From: Streptomyces ruber
Lineage (GTDB): Bacteria > Actinomycetota > Actinomycetes > Streptomycetales > Streptomycetaceae
Assembly: GCF_014648075.1 (NCBI RefSeq)
Contig: NZ_BMQK01000005.1
Coordinates: forward strand, 248,001 to 312,000
Length of the DNA stretch: 64,000 bases
Direction: 5' to 3'
In this document: in pieces, positions 37,513 to 45,863 of the stretch
Layout of the letters: each line of letters begins with the position of its first letter
Numbering within the stretch: the stretch's first letter is position 1
Program-made: the position numbers and the translations under genes
Notes under the pieces: model-generated
Told to the model about the DNA's origin: nothing
The model's input: only the letters and a program-made list of their open reading frames with translations
Databases searched by the model: none

Positions 37513-38331
37513 GTGGCCGAACTGATCAACGTCGACGACCCCGACGACCCGCGTCTGCACGACTACACGGGCCTGACCGACGTGGAGCTGCGCCGCCGCC
37601 GCGAACCCGCGGAGGGCCTGTTCATCGCCGAGGGCGAGAAGGTGATCAGGCGGGCCGTCGACGCGGGGTACGAGATGCGGTCCATGCTGCTCTCGCCCAA
37701 GTGGGCCGAGGCCATGCGCGGTGTCATCGAGGATTCGGCGGCGCCGGTGTACGTGGTGGACCCCGCGCTCGCCGAACGCGTCACCGGCTACCACGTGCAC
37801 CGCGGCGCCCTCGCCGCCATGCGGCGCAAGCCGCTGCCGGCGGCGGACGAGCTGCTGCGGACCGCCCGCCGGGTCGCGGTCATGGAGGCGGTCAACGACC
37901 ACACCAACATCGGCGCGATCTTCCGCTCGGCGGCGGCCCTCGGCATGGACGCGGTCCTGCTCTCGCCGGACTGCGCCGACCCGCTCTACCGGCGCAGCGT
38001 CAAGGTCTCCATGGGCGCGGTGTTCTCCGTCCCGTACGCGCGTCTCGACCCGTGGCCGAAGAGCCTGCAGGAGGTGCGCGAGGCGGGGTTCTCGCTGCTC
38101 GCGCTCACACCGCACGAGAAGGCCCGGCCGCTCGACGAGGTGGCCCCGCACCGGATGGAACGGGCGGCGCTGATGCTCGGCGCGGAGGGCGACGGCCTGT
38201 CGAGGCGGGCCCTGGAGGCGGCGGACGAATGGGTCCGCATCCCCATGGCGCACGGCGTCGACTCGCTCAACGTGGGCGCCGCCGCGGCGGTCGCGTTCTA
38301 CGCGGTGACGACGGGCCGCCCCGGACTCTGA
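37513..38331 (+). CDS. SpoU/TrmH-family RNA 2'-O-methyltransferase
   Basis: A 272-aa methyltransferase of the knotted SPOUT class. The three motifs are NDHTNIGAIFRSAAALG (motif 1), LMLGAEGDGLSRRAL (motif 2) and IPMAHGVDSLNVGAAAAVAFY (motif 3). The N-terminal about 100 residues (EGLFIAEGEKVIRRAVDAGYEMRSMLL) are a substrate-binding domain typical of rRNA or tRNA methylases. The GTG at 37513 is chosen because the family begins about here; the frame is open further upstream. The precise RNA target is unknown. Confidence 0.92.
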   Translation: MAELINVDDPDDPRLHDYTGLTDVELRRRREPAEGLFIAEGEKVIRRAVDAGYEMRSMLLSPKWAEAMRGVIEDSAAPVYVVDPALAERVTGYHVHRGALAAMRRKPLPAADELLRTARRVAVMEAVNDHTNIGAIFRSAAALGMDAVLLSPDCADPLYRRSVKVSMGAVFSVPYARLDPWPKSLQEVREAGFSLLALTPHEKARPLDEVAPHRMERAALMLGAEGDGLSRRALEAADEWVRIPMAHGVDSLNVGAAAAVAFYAVTTGRPGL

Positions 38332-38373
38332 CCCGCCCGGCCGTCCCCCGGCCCGGTCCGCGGGCCGGAACGG

Positions 38374-39720
38374 TCACGTGCCGCCGGCGCCCGCCTGCTG
38401 CCCGTACGACTGCTCCTGCACCACGTCCACCCGCACGCGCTGGTCACCCAGCCCCTGCTCAGGACCCTGGCAGCCCTGCGCGAGAGCGATGCCCAGGGCC
38501 ACCAGCAGCGTCACCACCACGAAGACGACGATCCGCTGGCGCAGCAGCTGCGGGTTGGCGGGCCGTCGTCCGCCGGTCCCACCGCCCGTGCGGGGTGCCG
38601 GGCGGCCGGCCCCGCTGCGCGGCGCGGGCCTGCCGCCGGACCGGGGGTCGCGCTGCCGCACGGGACGTGCCCCCGACCCCGGGGCGGACCGCTGCTGCCC
38701 GCCCGTACGGGACGATCCGCCCGTGCGCGAGCCCTCGCCGCCACGGGACGATCCGCCCGTACGCGGCGCGGGAGTGCCCGGCGAGGTCTGCGAGCGCCGC
38801 TGGGTGCGCTGCTCGGCATACGACCCGGCGAGCCGGCCCGACGGCCGGTCGGAGTCGGCGCGCGGCCCGGGCGGACGCGCGTCGGTGAGACCCTGCGCCT
38901 CGCGGGCCGCGATCTCCTTGAGCCGCAGCGACAGTTGCAGGGTGGTGGGCCGTTCCTCCGGGTCCTTGGCGAGGCAGGCGCGGACGAGGGGGGCCAACGC
39001 GTCCGGCACGCCGTGCAGCTGGGGCTCCTCGTGCACCACCCGGTACAGCATCACCTCGGAACTGCCGTGCCCGAACGGCGAGTCGGAGGTCGCCGCGTAC
39101 GCGAGGGTGGCGCCGAGCGCGAACACGTCGGTCGCCGGGGTGACGGCGGCCCCGCGCACCTGCTCCGGCGCGAGGAAGCCGGGCGAGCCCACGGCCGTGC
39201 CGACGTGCGTGAGCGTCGACGCACCCGTGGCCCAGGCGATGCCGAAGTCGATGATCCGCGGACCCTTCGGGGACAGCAGGATGTTGGACGGCTTCAGGTC
39301 GCGGTGGACGACGCCCGCCTCGTGCACGGCGACGAGCCCCTCCGAGAGGGCGGCCCCGATCGCGGCGACCTCGGCGGCCGGCAGCGGGCCCTCCTTGGTG
39401 ATCTTGTCGTGCAGCGACGGCCCGGGCACGTACTGCGTGGCGAACCACGGCCGGTCCGCCTCCAGGTCCGCGGCCACCAGCCGGGCCGTGCAGCCGCCCC
39501 GGATCCGCCGGGCCGCCGACACCTCGCGCGCGAACCGCGACCGGAACTCCTGATCCTCCGCCAGATCGGGCCGGATCACCTTCAGCGCGACCCGCTGTCC
39601 CTTGCGGTCGGAACCCAGGTAGACCACGCCCATGCCGCCCGCGCCGAGCCGTCTGTGAAGCCTGAACGAGCCGACGACGCGCGGGTCCTCGCGCCTCAGG
39701 CGCATCATCGCCATGTCCAT
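38374..39720 (-). CDS. Membrane-anchored Ser/Thr protein kinase
   Basis: A 448-aa kinase with an N-terminal catalytic domain (residues about 15-270): RRLGAGGMGVVYLGSDRKGQRVALKVI, VVHRDLKPSNILLSPKGPRIIDFGIAWA and the activation segment ending GSPGFLAPEQVRG. A basic Pro/Arg/Gly/Ser-rich linker of about 130 residues follows, then a transmembrane helix (IVVFVVVTLLVALGIALA) and a short outside tail. ATG 39720 is preferred; GTG 39750 would add ten residues. It is presumably a cell-envelope sensor kinase with a minimal external part. Confidence 0.93.
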   Translation of the reverse strand: MDMAMMRLRREDPRVVGSFRLHRRLGAGGMGVVYLGSDRKGQRVALKVIRPDLAEDQEFRSRFAREVSAARRIRGGCTARLVAADLEADRPWFATQYVPGPSLHDKITKEGPLPAAEVAAIGAALSEGLVAVHEAGVVHRDLKPSNILLSPKGPRIIDFGIAWATGASTLTHVGTAVGSPGFLAPEQVRGAAVTPATDVFALGATLAYAATSDSPFGHGSSEVMLYRVVHEEPQLHGVPDALAPLVRACLAKDPEERPTTLQLSLRLKEIAAREAQGLTDARPPGPRADSDRPSGRLAGSYAEQRTQRRSQTSPGTPAPRTGGSSRGGEGSRTGGSSRTGGQQRSAPGSGARPVRQRDPRSGGRPAPRSGAGRPAPRTGGGTGGRRPANPQLLRQRIVVFVVVTLLVALGIALAQGCQGPEQGLGDQRVRVDVVQEQSYGQQAGAGGT

Positions 39721-39916
39721 CCCCGCTGCCCGGTCCGTATGACTCGCCACAGCTTACGTTTCCCCGGCCGGGTCCGCGCAGAGGCCGCGCCCTCGCGATC
39801 CGATGGATTGTCAGTGCCGGGTGGGACACTTGAAACGCGGCCAGGGAACAGGAGTTCGGGACGGCGCAGGGCCGGCCCTGATCCCAACGACCTGCCGCGA
39901 AAGGGGGATTGGACCC

Positions 39917-40192
39917 GTGAAGGGTGACCGTGTGGAGATAGTCGTGGACGCCGGTGACACGACGCGCACCTACGAGGTGGTGGCGAGCAGGGCGGGCCGC
40001 CGGGTGGAGACGGCGGTGCGCCGGGGCGTCGTGGAAGTGAGCGAAGTCACGCGAAGTGGCACAGTGGTGCGAACGGCCCGTTTCATGGCGAACCGGGTGC
40101 TGGCGCTGGTCGAACAGCCGGTGCCGAGGGAGGCCGGCCAGGAGGAGTCGGGGCACACCGGACGTCCCCTCCGGGAAGACCCCGAGACGTAG
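39917..40192 (+). CDS. Small conserved-type protein, unknown function
   Basis: A 91-aa protein from a GTG at 39917 after GGGGGA. It reads KGDRVEIVVDAGDTTRTYEVVA and then a beta-rich ASRAGRRVETAVRRGVVEVSEVTRSG, suggesting a small beta-barrel or sandwich. Its C-terminal 25 residues are polar. Normal streptomycete codon bias supports it as a gene. It is divergent from the kinase, with about 200 nt between. Confidence 0.72.
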   Translation: MKGDRVEIVVDAGDTTRTYEVVASRAGRRVETAVRRGVVEVSEVTRSGTVVRTARFMANRVLALVEQPVPREAGQEESGHTGRPLREDPET

Positions 40193-40390
40193 GGCGGCGT
40201 CTCCACCCAGGGGAGTACGCCGCAGGTCACGGCTCATCCTCCGGGAGGCCCGGCAATGGGTACGAGGGCATGACGCCCGGCTCCCGCCGTGCGCGTAGGT
40301 TTGTGGTCAAGCGGCGGGTGCAGCACTCGTCCCCCGAGGTCGGAAGCCCGCCGCTGCCAACGACGCACTTCGATCGGTCAGGGAGGGACC

Positions 40391-40600
40391 ATGGCCCACA
40401 CGGCACCGCGGACGGCCGTCCGCGCCCGGGGGCGCGAGGCGCACGGCGTCTCCTCGCCCACCGGCCGTACGGGACGCCGCCATCCTCTGGTGGCGACCGC
40501 GATGGTCCTTCCCCTGGCGGCCCTGCTCCTGTACGCCTTCGGCGGCTTCGAGGCAGTGGTCACCCATGCGTCGTCCGTGGGCGTGATGCTGGGGCGCTGA
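40391..40600 (+). CDS. Small single-helix membrane protein, unknown function
   Basis: A 69-aa protein with the ATG at 40391 directly behind GGGAGGG. The N-terminal about 38 residues are basic and polar. One membrane helix follows (HPLVATAMVLPLAALLLYAF) and then a short outside tail. It is an N-in single-pass protein by charge. No domain is recognised. Confidence 0.72.
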   Translation: MAHTAPRTAVRARGREAHGVSSPTGRTGRRHPLVATAMVLPLAALLLYAFGGFEAVVTHASSVGVMLGR

Positions 40601-40803
40601 GCGGCGGCCCCAGGCCCGGAAGAGCGGTCCGGGCGGGGACATCAACCCAGAACCCCGTGGGGACGGGGGTGCGGCGGACGGCACGGACGCCCGCGCGGCT
40701 GGGGAGCCGCGCGGGCGTCGAGCTGTGCGCCGGCGCCCACGCGGCCGCGCGCGGGCCTTCGCCTACGCTCACGGACGGCAACCTCACCGCCCCAGGGAGT
40801 CCA

Positions 40804-41772
40804 GTGACCGGAGTGACCGACGTGACCGGCGTCATCGGCGCCACCGCCGAGGTGATGCCCGCCCTGGCCGCCCGGGCCCGCCGGACGGCCCACCCCGCGG
40901 GCGGCACCTGCGCGCACCCGGACACGGTGCTCGCCGAGCGCGACGACGGCGCGGTCGTCCGGCACGGCGACACGGTCGCCAAGGCCCACGCCCCCGGCAC
41001 CGACCCCGCGGACCTCGCCCGCCGCCTCGCCGCCGCCGTGGCGCTCCCCGCCGTCCTCCTCGCCCCGCTGCGCCCCGCCCCGGTCGCCCTCCACGGCCGC
41101 CAGGTCACCTTCTGGCCGTACGGCACCCCGGTCGACCCGGACGCCCCCGACGACGCACCGTGGGAGGCGGCGGGCGCCCTCCTCGCCCGGCTGCACCGGG
41201 CGCCCGCGCCCGCGGGCCTGCCGCCCATGCGCGGCCCCGCCAAGGCGGCCCGCGCGATCGCCCGGCTGCGCGCCGCCGGCCCGCACCCCGCGGCCGCCCC
41301 GGTCCTGCGGGCGTGGGCCACCCTCCCGGCCTGGGCCCGGGACGAACGGCCCCAGCCGGACACGGCCACGCTGTGCCACGGCGACGTCCACCTCGGCCAG
41401 CTCGTCCGCCACCCGGACGGAACCGCTGCGTGGCGGCTGATCGACGTGGACGACCTGGGCGTGGGCGTCCCGGGCTGGGACCTGGCCCGCCCGGCCGCCT
41501 GGTACGCCTGCGGGCTGCTGCCGCCCGGCGACTGGACCCGCTTCCTGACCGCCTACCGGGAGGAGGGCGGCCCGGCGGTGCCGCCCGCGGGCGACCCCTG
41601 GCCCGCCCTGGACGTCCCGGCCCGCGCCCTCACCGTGCAGACGGCCGCCCTGGCCGTCGCCAAGTCCGTGGCGGCGGGCCGCCCGCTGGACGAGGTGCAG
41701 CAGGCGGTCGTCGACGCCTGCGACCGAATGGCCGCCACCCCACCGGAGTTGGTGCAAGATTCCACGAAGTAG
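40804..41772 (+). CDS. Aminoglycoside phosphotransferase-like kinase
   Basis: A 322-aa protein of the APH/choline-kinase fold. TLCHGDVHLGQLV gives the catalytic Asp in HGDxHxxQ, and LIDVDDLGVGVPGWDLARPAAWY gives the metal-binding Asp. The N-lobe contains VVRHGDTVAKAHAP with the ATP-binding Lys. The GTG at 40804 follows AGGGAG. Such proteins phosphorylate small alcohols or antibiotics; the substrate is unknown, and nothing nearby points to resistance. The gene ends just before a tandem array. Confidence 0.87.
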   Translation: MTGVTDVTGVIGATAEVMPALAARARRTAHPAGGTCAHPDTVLAERDDGAVVRHGDTVAKAHAPGTDPADLARRLAAAVALPAVLLAPLRPAPVALHGRQVTFWPYGTPVDPDAPDDAPWEAAGALLARLHRAPAPAGLPPMRGPAKAARAIARLRAAGPHPAAAPVLRAWATLPAWARDERPQPDTATLCHGDVHLGQLVRHPDGTAAWRLIDVDDLGVGVPGWDLARPAAWYACGLLPPGDWTRFLTAYREEGGPAVPPAGDPWPALDVPARALTVQTAALAVAKSVAAGRPLDEVQQAVVDACDRMAATPPELVQDSTK

Positions 41773-41789
41773 GGTGCAACCGACCGCAG

Positions 41790-41920
41790 CCGGACAGTGT
41801 CAATGCTGGCAGCACAGTCCTGGCAGCACAGTCCTGGCAGCACAGTCCTGGCAGCACAGTCCTGGCAGCACAGTCCTGGCAGCACAGTCCTGGCAGCACA
41901 GTCCTGGCAACACTGTCCGG
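41790..41920 (+). repeat. 14-bp tandem array bounded by 11-bp inverted repeats
   Basis: TGGCAGCACAGTCC is repeated seven times perfectly from 41807 to 41904, with an eighth changed copy (TGGCAACACTGTCC) at 41905-41918. The array is flanked by CCGGACAGTGT (41790-41800) and its exact inverse ACACTGTCCGG (41910-41920). As 14 is not a multiple of three, chance ORFs read WQHSPGSTVLAAQS repeats. The array lies between the phosphotransferase stop and the zinc-ribbon gene. Confidence 0.92.
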
Positions 41921-41965
41921 GCGAAACGCGAAGCAGTACCCGACGGCGAGGAGTTGAGCCGAACC

Positions 41966-42256
41966 ATGCATTGTCCGAAGTGCCACGCGCCGATGCACAC
42001 CTTCAACCGGAACGGCGTTCAGATCGAGCAGTGCAGCGGCTGCCGCGGAATCTTTCTCGACTACGGCGAGCTGGAGGCGCTGACCCGCATGGAATCCCAG
42101 TGGGCGCAGCCGGCGCCGCCGCCCCCGGGTGCCCCGCAGGCGTACCCGGCCGCTCCGGCCGCTCCGGCCTGGGGTGCCCCGCACCACGGCGGGCACTACG
42201 GTCACCACGGCCACAAGCGTCACAAGAGCTTCGGCCACATGCTGTTCTCCAGCTGA
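41966..42256 (+). CDS. TFIIB-type zinc-ribbon protein
   Basis: A 96-aa protein with an N-terminal zinc ribbon, MHCPKCHAPMHTF and then IEQCSGCRGIFLDYGELEAL, giving four Cys in two CxxC knuckles. A Pro/Ala-rich linker and a His/Gly/Lys-rich tail (HHGGHYGHHGHKRHKS) follow; the latter could bind metal. ATG 41966 has GAGGAG 12 nt upstream, within which the 14-bp array lies close by. Its role is unknown. It is followed by a textbook terminator. Confidence 0.88.
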   Translation: MHCPKCHAPMHTFNRNGVQIEQCSGCRGIFLDYGELEALTRMESQWAQPAPPPPGAPQAYPAAPAAPAWGAPHHGGHYGHHGHKRHKSFGHMLFSS

Positions 42257-42275
42257 GCCGAGCACCACGAAGAAA

Positions 42276-42302
42276 CCCCCGGCCGTAGGAGACGGCCGGG
42301 GG
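42276..42302 (+). terminator. Terminator of the zinc-ribbon gene
   Basis: CCCCCGGCCGT (42276-42286) and ACGGCCGGGGG (42292-42302) form an 11-bp perfect stem with loop AGGAG, followed by CTTC. It also faces the end of the minus-strand tRNA cluster. Confidence 0.85.
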
Positions 42303-42312
42303 CTTCGGGCTG

Positions 42313-42384
42313 TGGACGATACTGGGATTGAACCAGTGACCTCTTCCGTGTCAGGGAAGCGCTCTCCCGCTGAGCTAATCGTCC
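42313..42384 (-). tRNA. tRNA-Val (GAC)
   Basis: The minus strand folds as a full cloverleaf. Its acceptor stem is GGACGAT/ATCGTCC, the anticodon arm CTTCC-CTGACAC-GGAAG (anticodon GAC), and the T arm contains GGTTCAATCCC. It is the promoter-distal member of a five-tRNA cluster. CCA is not fully encoded. Confidence 0.96.
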
Positions 42385-42418
42385 TCGGGACCAGAACCCG
42401 GAGGTCCTGGGTGCTGCG

Positions 42419-42490
42419 TGCGCGATACTGGGATTGAACCAGTGACCTCTTCCGTGTCAGGGAAGCGCTCTCCCGCTGAGCTAATCGCGC
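42419..42490 (-). tRNA. tRNA-Val (GAC)
   Basis: Acceptor stem GCGCGAT/ATCGCGC. The body and anticodon arm (CTTCC-CTGACAC-GGAAG) are identical to the neighbouring copies, and only the first bases of the acceptor stem differ. It is the middle of three consecutive Val(GAC) genes. Confidence 0.96.
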
Positions 42491-42527
42491 GGGGGATCCG
42501 AAGATCCGTGAGGATCCGAAGATCCAG

Positions 42528-42599
42528 TGGACGATACTGGGATTGAACCAGTGACCTCTTCCGTGTCAGGGAAGCGCTCTCCCGCTGAGCTAATCGTCC
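42528..42599 (-). tRNA. tRNA-Val (GAC)
   Basis: Acceptor stem GGACGAT/ATCGTCC, anticodon GAC. This copy is identical to the one at 42313-42384. The spacer to the middle copy contains GATCCGAAGATCC repeats. Confidence 0.96.
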
Positions 42600-42603
42600 T
42601 TGG

Positions 42604-42674
42604 AGGTGGAGACGGGATTTGAACCCGTGTAGACGGCTTTGCAGGCCGTTGCCTCGCCTCTCGGCCACTCCACC
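42604..42674 (-). tRNA. tRNA-Cys (GCA)
   Basis: Acceptor stem GGTGGAG/CTCCACC with discriminator U. The anticodon arm is ACGGC-CTGCAAA-GCCGT (anticodon GCA), and the T arm contains GGGTTCAAATCCC. It lies four nt from the nearest Val copy, so they are processed from one transcript. Confidence 0.96.
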
Positions 42675-42713
42675 CGGAGCGCAGGGGTTCGGGAAGATCC
42701 CCTGTTTCCTTCG

Positions 42714-42786
42714 AGCGGACGACGAGGCTCGAACTCGCGACCTCAACCTTGGCAAGGTTGCGCTCTACCAACTGAGCTACGTCCGC
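42714..42786 (-). tRNA. tRNA-Gly (GCC)
   Basis: Acceptor stem GCGGACG/CGTCCGC, anticodon arm CAACC-TTGCCAA-GGTTG (anticodon GCC), T arm with GAGTTCGAGCCTC. It is the first gene of the cluster, about 40 nt after the promoter. Confidence 0.96.
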
Positions 42787-42827
42787 CTGTCGTTTCGGAC
42801 CGCTTTCGCGTCCCGGCGACGTGTTGA

Positions 42828-42855
42828 ACTCTAGCGGATTCCCGGGCCAGTACAA
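42828..42855 (-). promoter_or_regulatory. Promoter of the Gly-Cys-Val-Val-Val tRNA operon
   Basis: On the minus strand TTGTAC (42855-42850) and TAGAGT (42833-42828) are 16 bp apart, about 40 nt before tRNA-Gly. The same -35 hexamer TTGTAC stands before the tRNA-Val at 56830. Confidence 0.65.
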
Positions 42856-42941
42856 AAACGCGTTTGTGCAGCGTGCTGCGGTACGTCCGGTTCAGGCCCT
42901 GGTCAGGGCCCGTCTCGTGGGCCCGCCCTAGACTCGACAGT

Positions 42942-43985
42942 GTGCTCGACCTGCCTCCCCTCGCCCGTTTCGGCGGCCTCGTCGCCACGGATCTCGCCGA
43001 TGTGACCGGCGACCCGGCGGCCCTGGACTCCGCCGGTTTCTGGGCCGTCGCCGCCGATTTCGAGGGGCGCCTGGTGTGCGCCCGCTTCCGCGACGTACGA
43101 CGCGAGCCGGTGCCCGCGCCGGTGCCCGGTGCCTGGCGCGGCCCCGGCACCGGGAACTGGGTGTCGTCCCTCGACCGCGCCGCGTACACGGAAGGGGTGC
43201 GGCGCATACGGGACCACATCGCGGCCGGCACGGTCTACCAGGCGAACCTCTGCCGCGTCCTGTCCGCGCCCGTCGCACCGGACGCCGACGTGGACGCCCT
43301 GACCGCACTGCTGGCCCGGGGCAACCCGGCGCCGTACGCCGGGACGATCCGGCTGCCGCGGCACGGCGTGGAGATCGCCACGGCCTCCCCGGAACTCTTC
43401 CTGCGCCGTACCGGGCGCGTCGTCGAGTCGGGCCCCATCAAGGGCACCGGGCGCACGGAGGCGGACCTGCTGGAGAAGGACTACGCGGAGAACGTGATGA
43501 TCGTGGACCTGGTCCGCAACGACATCGGCCGCGTCTGCGCCACCGGCTCGGTCACCGTGCCCGAGCTGTGCGTCGTGGAGAAGCACCCCGGCCTGGTCCA
43601 CCTGGTCTCCACCGTGCGCGGCGAGCTGCGCGCCGACGCCGGCTGGCCCGAGCTGCTCGCCGCCGCCTTCCCGCCCGGCTCCGTCACCGGCGCCCCCAAG
43701 TCCAGCGCCCTGCGGATCCTCGCCGCCCTGGAGACGGCGCCGCGCGGCCCGTACTGCGGCGGCATCGGCTGGGTCGACGCCGACCGCGGCACCGGGGAGC
43801 TCGCCGTCGGCATCCGCACCTTCTGGATCGACCGGGCGGACGGCGCGCTGCGCTTCGGCACGGGGGCCGGCATCACCTGGGGGTCCGACCCGGAGGGGGA
43901 GTGGCGGGAGACCGAACTGAAGGCGGCACGGCTGCTCGCGGTAGCGTCGGGGACGTACGAGCCGAGTGGGGCCCTGCCGGACTAG
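42942..43985 (+). CDS. pabB: Aminodeoxychorismate synthase component I-like (chorismate-binding enzyme)
   Basis: A 347-aa chorismate-utilising enzyme. Signature parts are AAGTVYQANLCRVL, SGPIKGTGRTE, LEKDYAENVMIVDLVRNDIGRVC and the AFPPGSVTGAPKSSALRIL motif. It aminates chorismate to 4-amino-4-deoxychorismate with a glutaminase partner encoded elsewhere. The GTG at 42942 has no ribosome site, but TAGACT at 42929-42934 indicates a leaderless mRNA. The lyase gene pabC follows, which supports p-aminobenzoate rather than anthranilate synthesis. Confidence 0.92.
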   Translation: MLDLPPLARFGGLVATDLADVTGDPAALDSAGFWAVAADFEGRLVCARFRDVRREPVPAPVPGAWRGPGTGNWVSSLDRAAYTEGVRRIRDHIAAGTVYQANLCRVLSAPVAPDADVDALTALLARGNPAPYAGTIRLPRHGVEIATASPELFLRRTGRVVESGPIKGTGRTEADLLEKDYAENVMIVDLVRNDIGRVCATGSVTVPELCVVEKHPGLVHLVSTVRGELRADAGWPELLAAAFPPGSVTGAPKSSALRILAALETAPRGPYCGGIGWVDADRGTGELAVGIRTFWIDRADGALRFGTGAGITWGSDPEGEWRETELKAARLLAVASGTYEPSGALPD

Positions 43986-44070
43986 CCGTCCGGACGGGCC
44001 CCCGGGCCCCGGCCGGCGGACAGGCCGGGAACGCGAGCCGCGTCCGGCACATCATGCGAGGTGGACACCA

Positions 44071-44892
44071 GTGAAGATCTGGCTCGACGGCGGACTGAAG
44101 GACCTCGAGTCCGCCCGTGTCTCCGCCCTCGACCACGGGCTGACCGTGGGCGACGGCGTCTTCGAGACCGTCAAGGCGCTCGACGGGAGGGCCTTCGCGC
44201 TCACCCGCCACCTCGACCGGCTGACCGGCTCGGCGCGTGGCCTCGGGCTGCCCGACCCCGACCTGGACGAGGTGCGCCGTGCCTGCGCCGCCGTCCTGGA
44301 CGCCAACCCGATGCCGCTCGGCCGGCTGCGCATCACCTACACCGGCGGCCTGGCGCCACTGGGCTCCGACCGCGGCGACCACGGTCCGACCCTCGTCGTC
44401 GCCGTCGGCGGGACGACCCGCCGCCCCGACTCCACGGCCGTGATCACCGTCCCGTGGACCCGCAACGAGCGCGGCGCCCTGACCGGCCTGAAGACCACCT
44501 CGTACGCCGAGAACGTCGTCGCCCTGGCCCGCGCGCACGAGCAGGGCGCGTCCGAGGCGCTGTTCGCCAACACGGTGGGGCGGCTGTGCGAGGGCACGGG
44601 CTCGAACGTCTTCGTGGTCCTGGACGGGGAGATCCACACCCCGCCGGTCGCCTCCGGCTGCCTCGCGGGCATCACGCGCGCGCTGACCGTCGAATGGACC
44701 GGCGCCCGGGAGACCGACCTGCCGCTGGACGTCCTCCAGCGCGCGGACGAGGTCTTCCTCACGTCCACCCTGCGCGACGTCCAGGCCGTGCACCGGATCG
44801 ACGCCCGCGACCTGCCCGGCGCACCCGGTCCGGTGACCGCCAAGGCCATGCGGATCTTCGCCGAGCGTGCCGGGGACGACCTGGATCCGTGA
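44071..44892 (+). CDS. pabC: 4-amino-4-deoxychorismate lyase
   Basis: A 273-aa PLP fold-type IV enzyme that releases pyruvate from aminodeoxychorismate to give p-aminobenzoate for folate. Features are DHGLTVGDGVFETVKAL at the start, the PLP-Lys in GLKTTSYAENVVA, GRLCEGTGSNVF and SGCLAGITR. The aminotransferase of branched-chain type is the main alternative, but the pabB neighbour favours the lyase. The GTG at 44071 follows GCGAGGTGG. Confidence 0.9.
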   Translation: MKIWLDGGLKDLESARVSALDHGLTVGDGVFETVKALDGRAFALTRHLDRLTGSARGLGLPDPDLDEVRRACAAVLDANPMPLGRLRITYTGGLAPLGSDRGDHGPTLVVAVGGTTRRPDSTAVITVPWTRNERGALTGLKTTSYAENVVALARAHEQGASEALFANTVGRLCEGTGSNVFVVLDGEIHTPPVASGCLAGITRALTVEWTGARETDLPLDVLQRADEVFLTSTLRDVQAVHRIDARDLPGAPGPVTAKAMRIFAERAGDDLDP

Positions 44893-44976
44893 CCGGCGGC
44901 CCGGAGCGGGTCGCCCGACCGTGATCGGTGCGCACGGCCGGCGGATACGGTGCGCCGGGCGGGTAGAACAACCCCG

Positions 44977-45801
44977 ATGACCACCACCCTGCGGCCGGCC
45001 GAGCCGCTTCAGCACGACGCCGACGGGACCCGTTCACGCCGCTACCGGGTGTGTGTGAACAGCCGGCCGGTCGGCGCGGTCAACCTCGGCACGCACCCCG
45101 TCCTCGGCGACTCGGTGGCCCGGATCCTGGACCTGCGGATCGATGAGCCCGACCGGCGCCGGGGCCGGGGCACCGTGGCGGCGCTCGCCGCGGAGGAGGT
45201 GGTGCGCGGCTGGGGCTGCCGGCGGTTGGAGGCGGCGGTACCCGCCGACGCCGGGGCGGCCCTGTCGCTGGCGACCGCGCTCGGCTACGTGCCCGGCAGC
45301 CGCCTCATGGAGAAGCGTGTCGCCGACGCCCCTCCCGAGCTGCCCGCGGGGAGCCGCAGCCGCCCCCTGTCCGAGGCGGAGTTCGCGGACTGGAGCCGGC
45401 ACCGGCAGGAGGCGTACGCCCGGGAGCGGGCCGCCCTGGGCGAACCGGCGGCCGAGGCCCGCGCGCTCATCCGCAGGGGCCATGCCGCGCTGCTGCCCGA
45501 CGGCACGGCCACCGCCGGCATGACGCTCAGTGTGCTGGAGCACGAGGGAACCGCCGCCGGCACGCTGTGGCTGGGCGAGCGCGACGGGCGGGCCTTCGTG
45601 TACGACGTGGAGACGGACGAGCGGCACCGCGCCCGGGGCCACGGCCGGGCGCTCATGCACCTGGCGGAGACCCAGGCGCGTGCGGCCGGGCACACGGCGA
45701 TCCGCCTGAACGTGCACGCGGGCAACGCCCCGGCCGAGCGTCTCTACGCCTCGCTCGGCTACCGGACCCTCGTCCACTATCTGTACAAGGAGCTGCTCTA
45801 G
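44977..45801 (+). CDS. GNAT-family acetyltransferase with two GNAT halves
   Basis: A 274-aa protein. The N-terminal half has a degenerate GNAT core (DLRIDEPDRRRGRGTVAALAAEEVV). The C-terminal half is a complete one (VYDVETDERHRARGHGRALMHLAET, IRLNVHAGNAPAERLYASLGYRTL). Tandem GNATs occur in mycothiol and other pathways, but the target here is unknown. The ATG at 44977 has no ribosome site, and TAGAAC at 44964-44969 suggests a leaderless transcript. Confidence 0.88.
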   Translation: MTTTLRPAEPLQHDADGTRSRRYRVCVNSRPVGAVNLGTHPVLGDSVARILDLRIDEPDRRRGRGTVAALAAEEVVRGWGCRRLEAAVPADAGAALSLATALGYVPGSRLMEKRVADAPPELPAGSRSRPLSEAEFADWSRHRQEAYARERAALGEPAAEARALIRRGHAALLPDGTATAGMTLSVLEHEGTAAGTLWLGERDGRAFVYDVETDERHRARGHGRALMHLAETQARAAGHTAIRLNVHAGNAPAERLYASLGYRTLVHYLYKELL

Positions 45802-45863
45802 TACCTGTGCAGTACCTGCGCCTGTACGGAAGCGCCGCACGGAAGCACCTGTACGGGCATGCT

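Noticed and set aside
41774..42288. ORFs reading through the 14-bp array (WQHSPGSTVLAAQS repeats)
   Set aside because: The 14-bp unit is not a multiple of three, so all frames repeat the same peptide. No start signal or codon bias supports translation.
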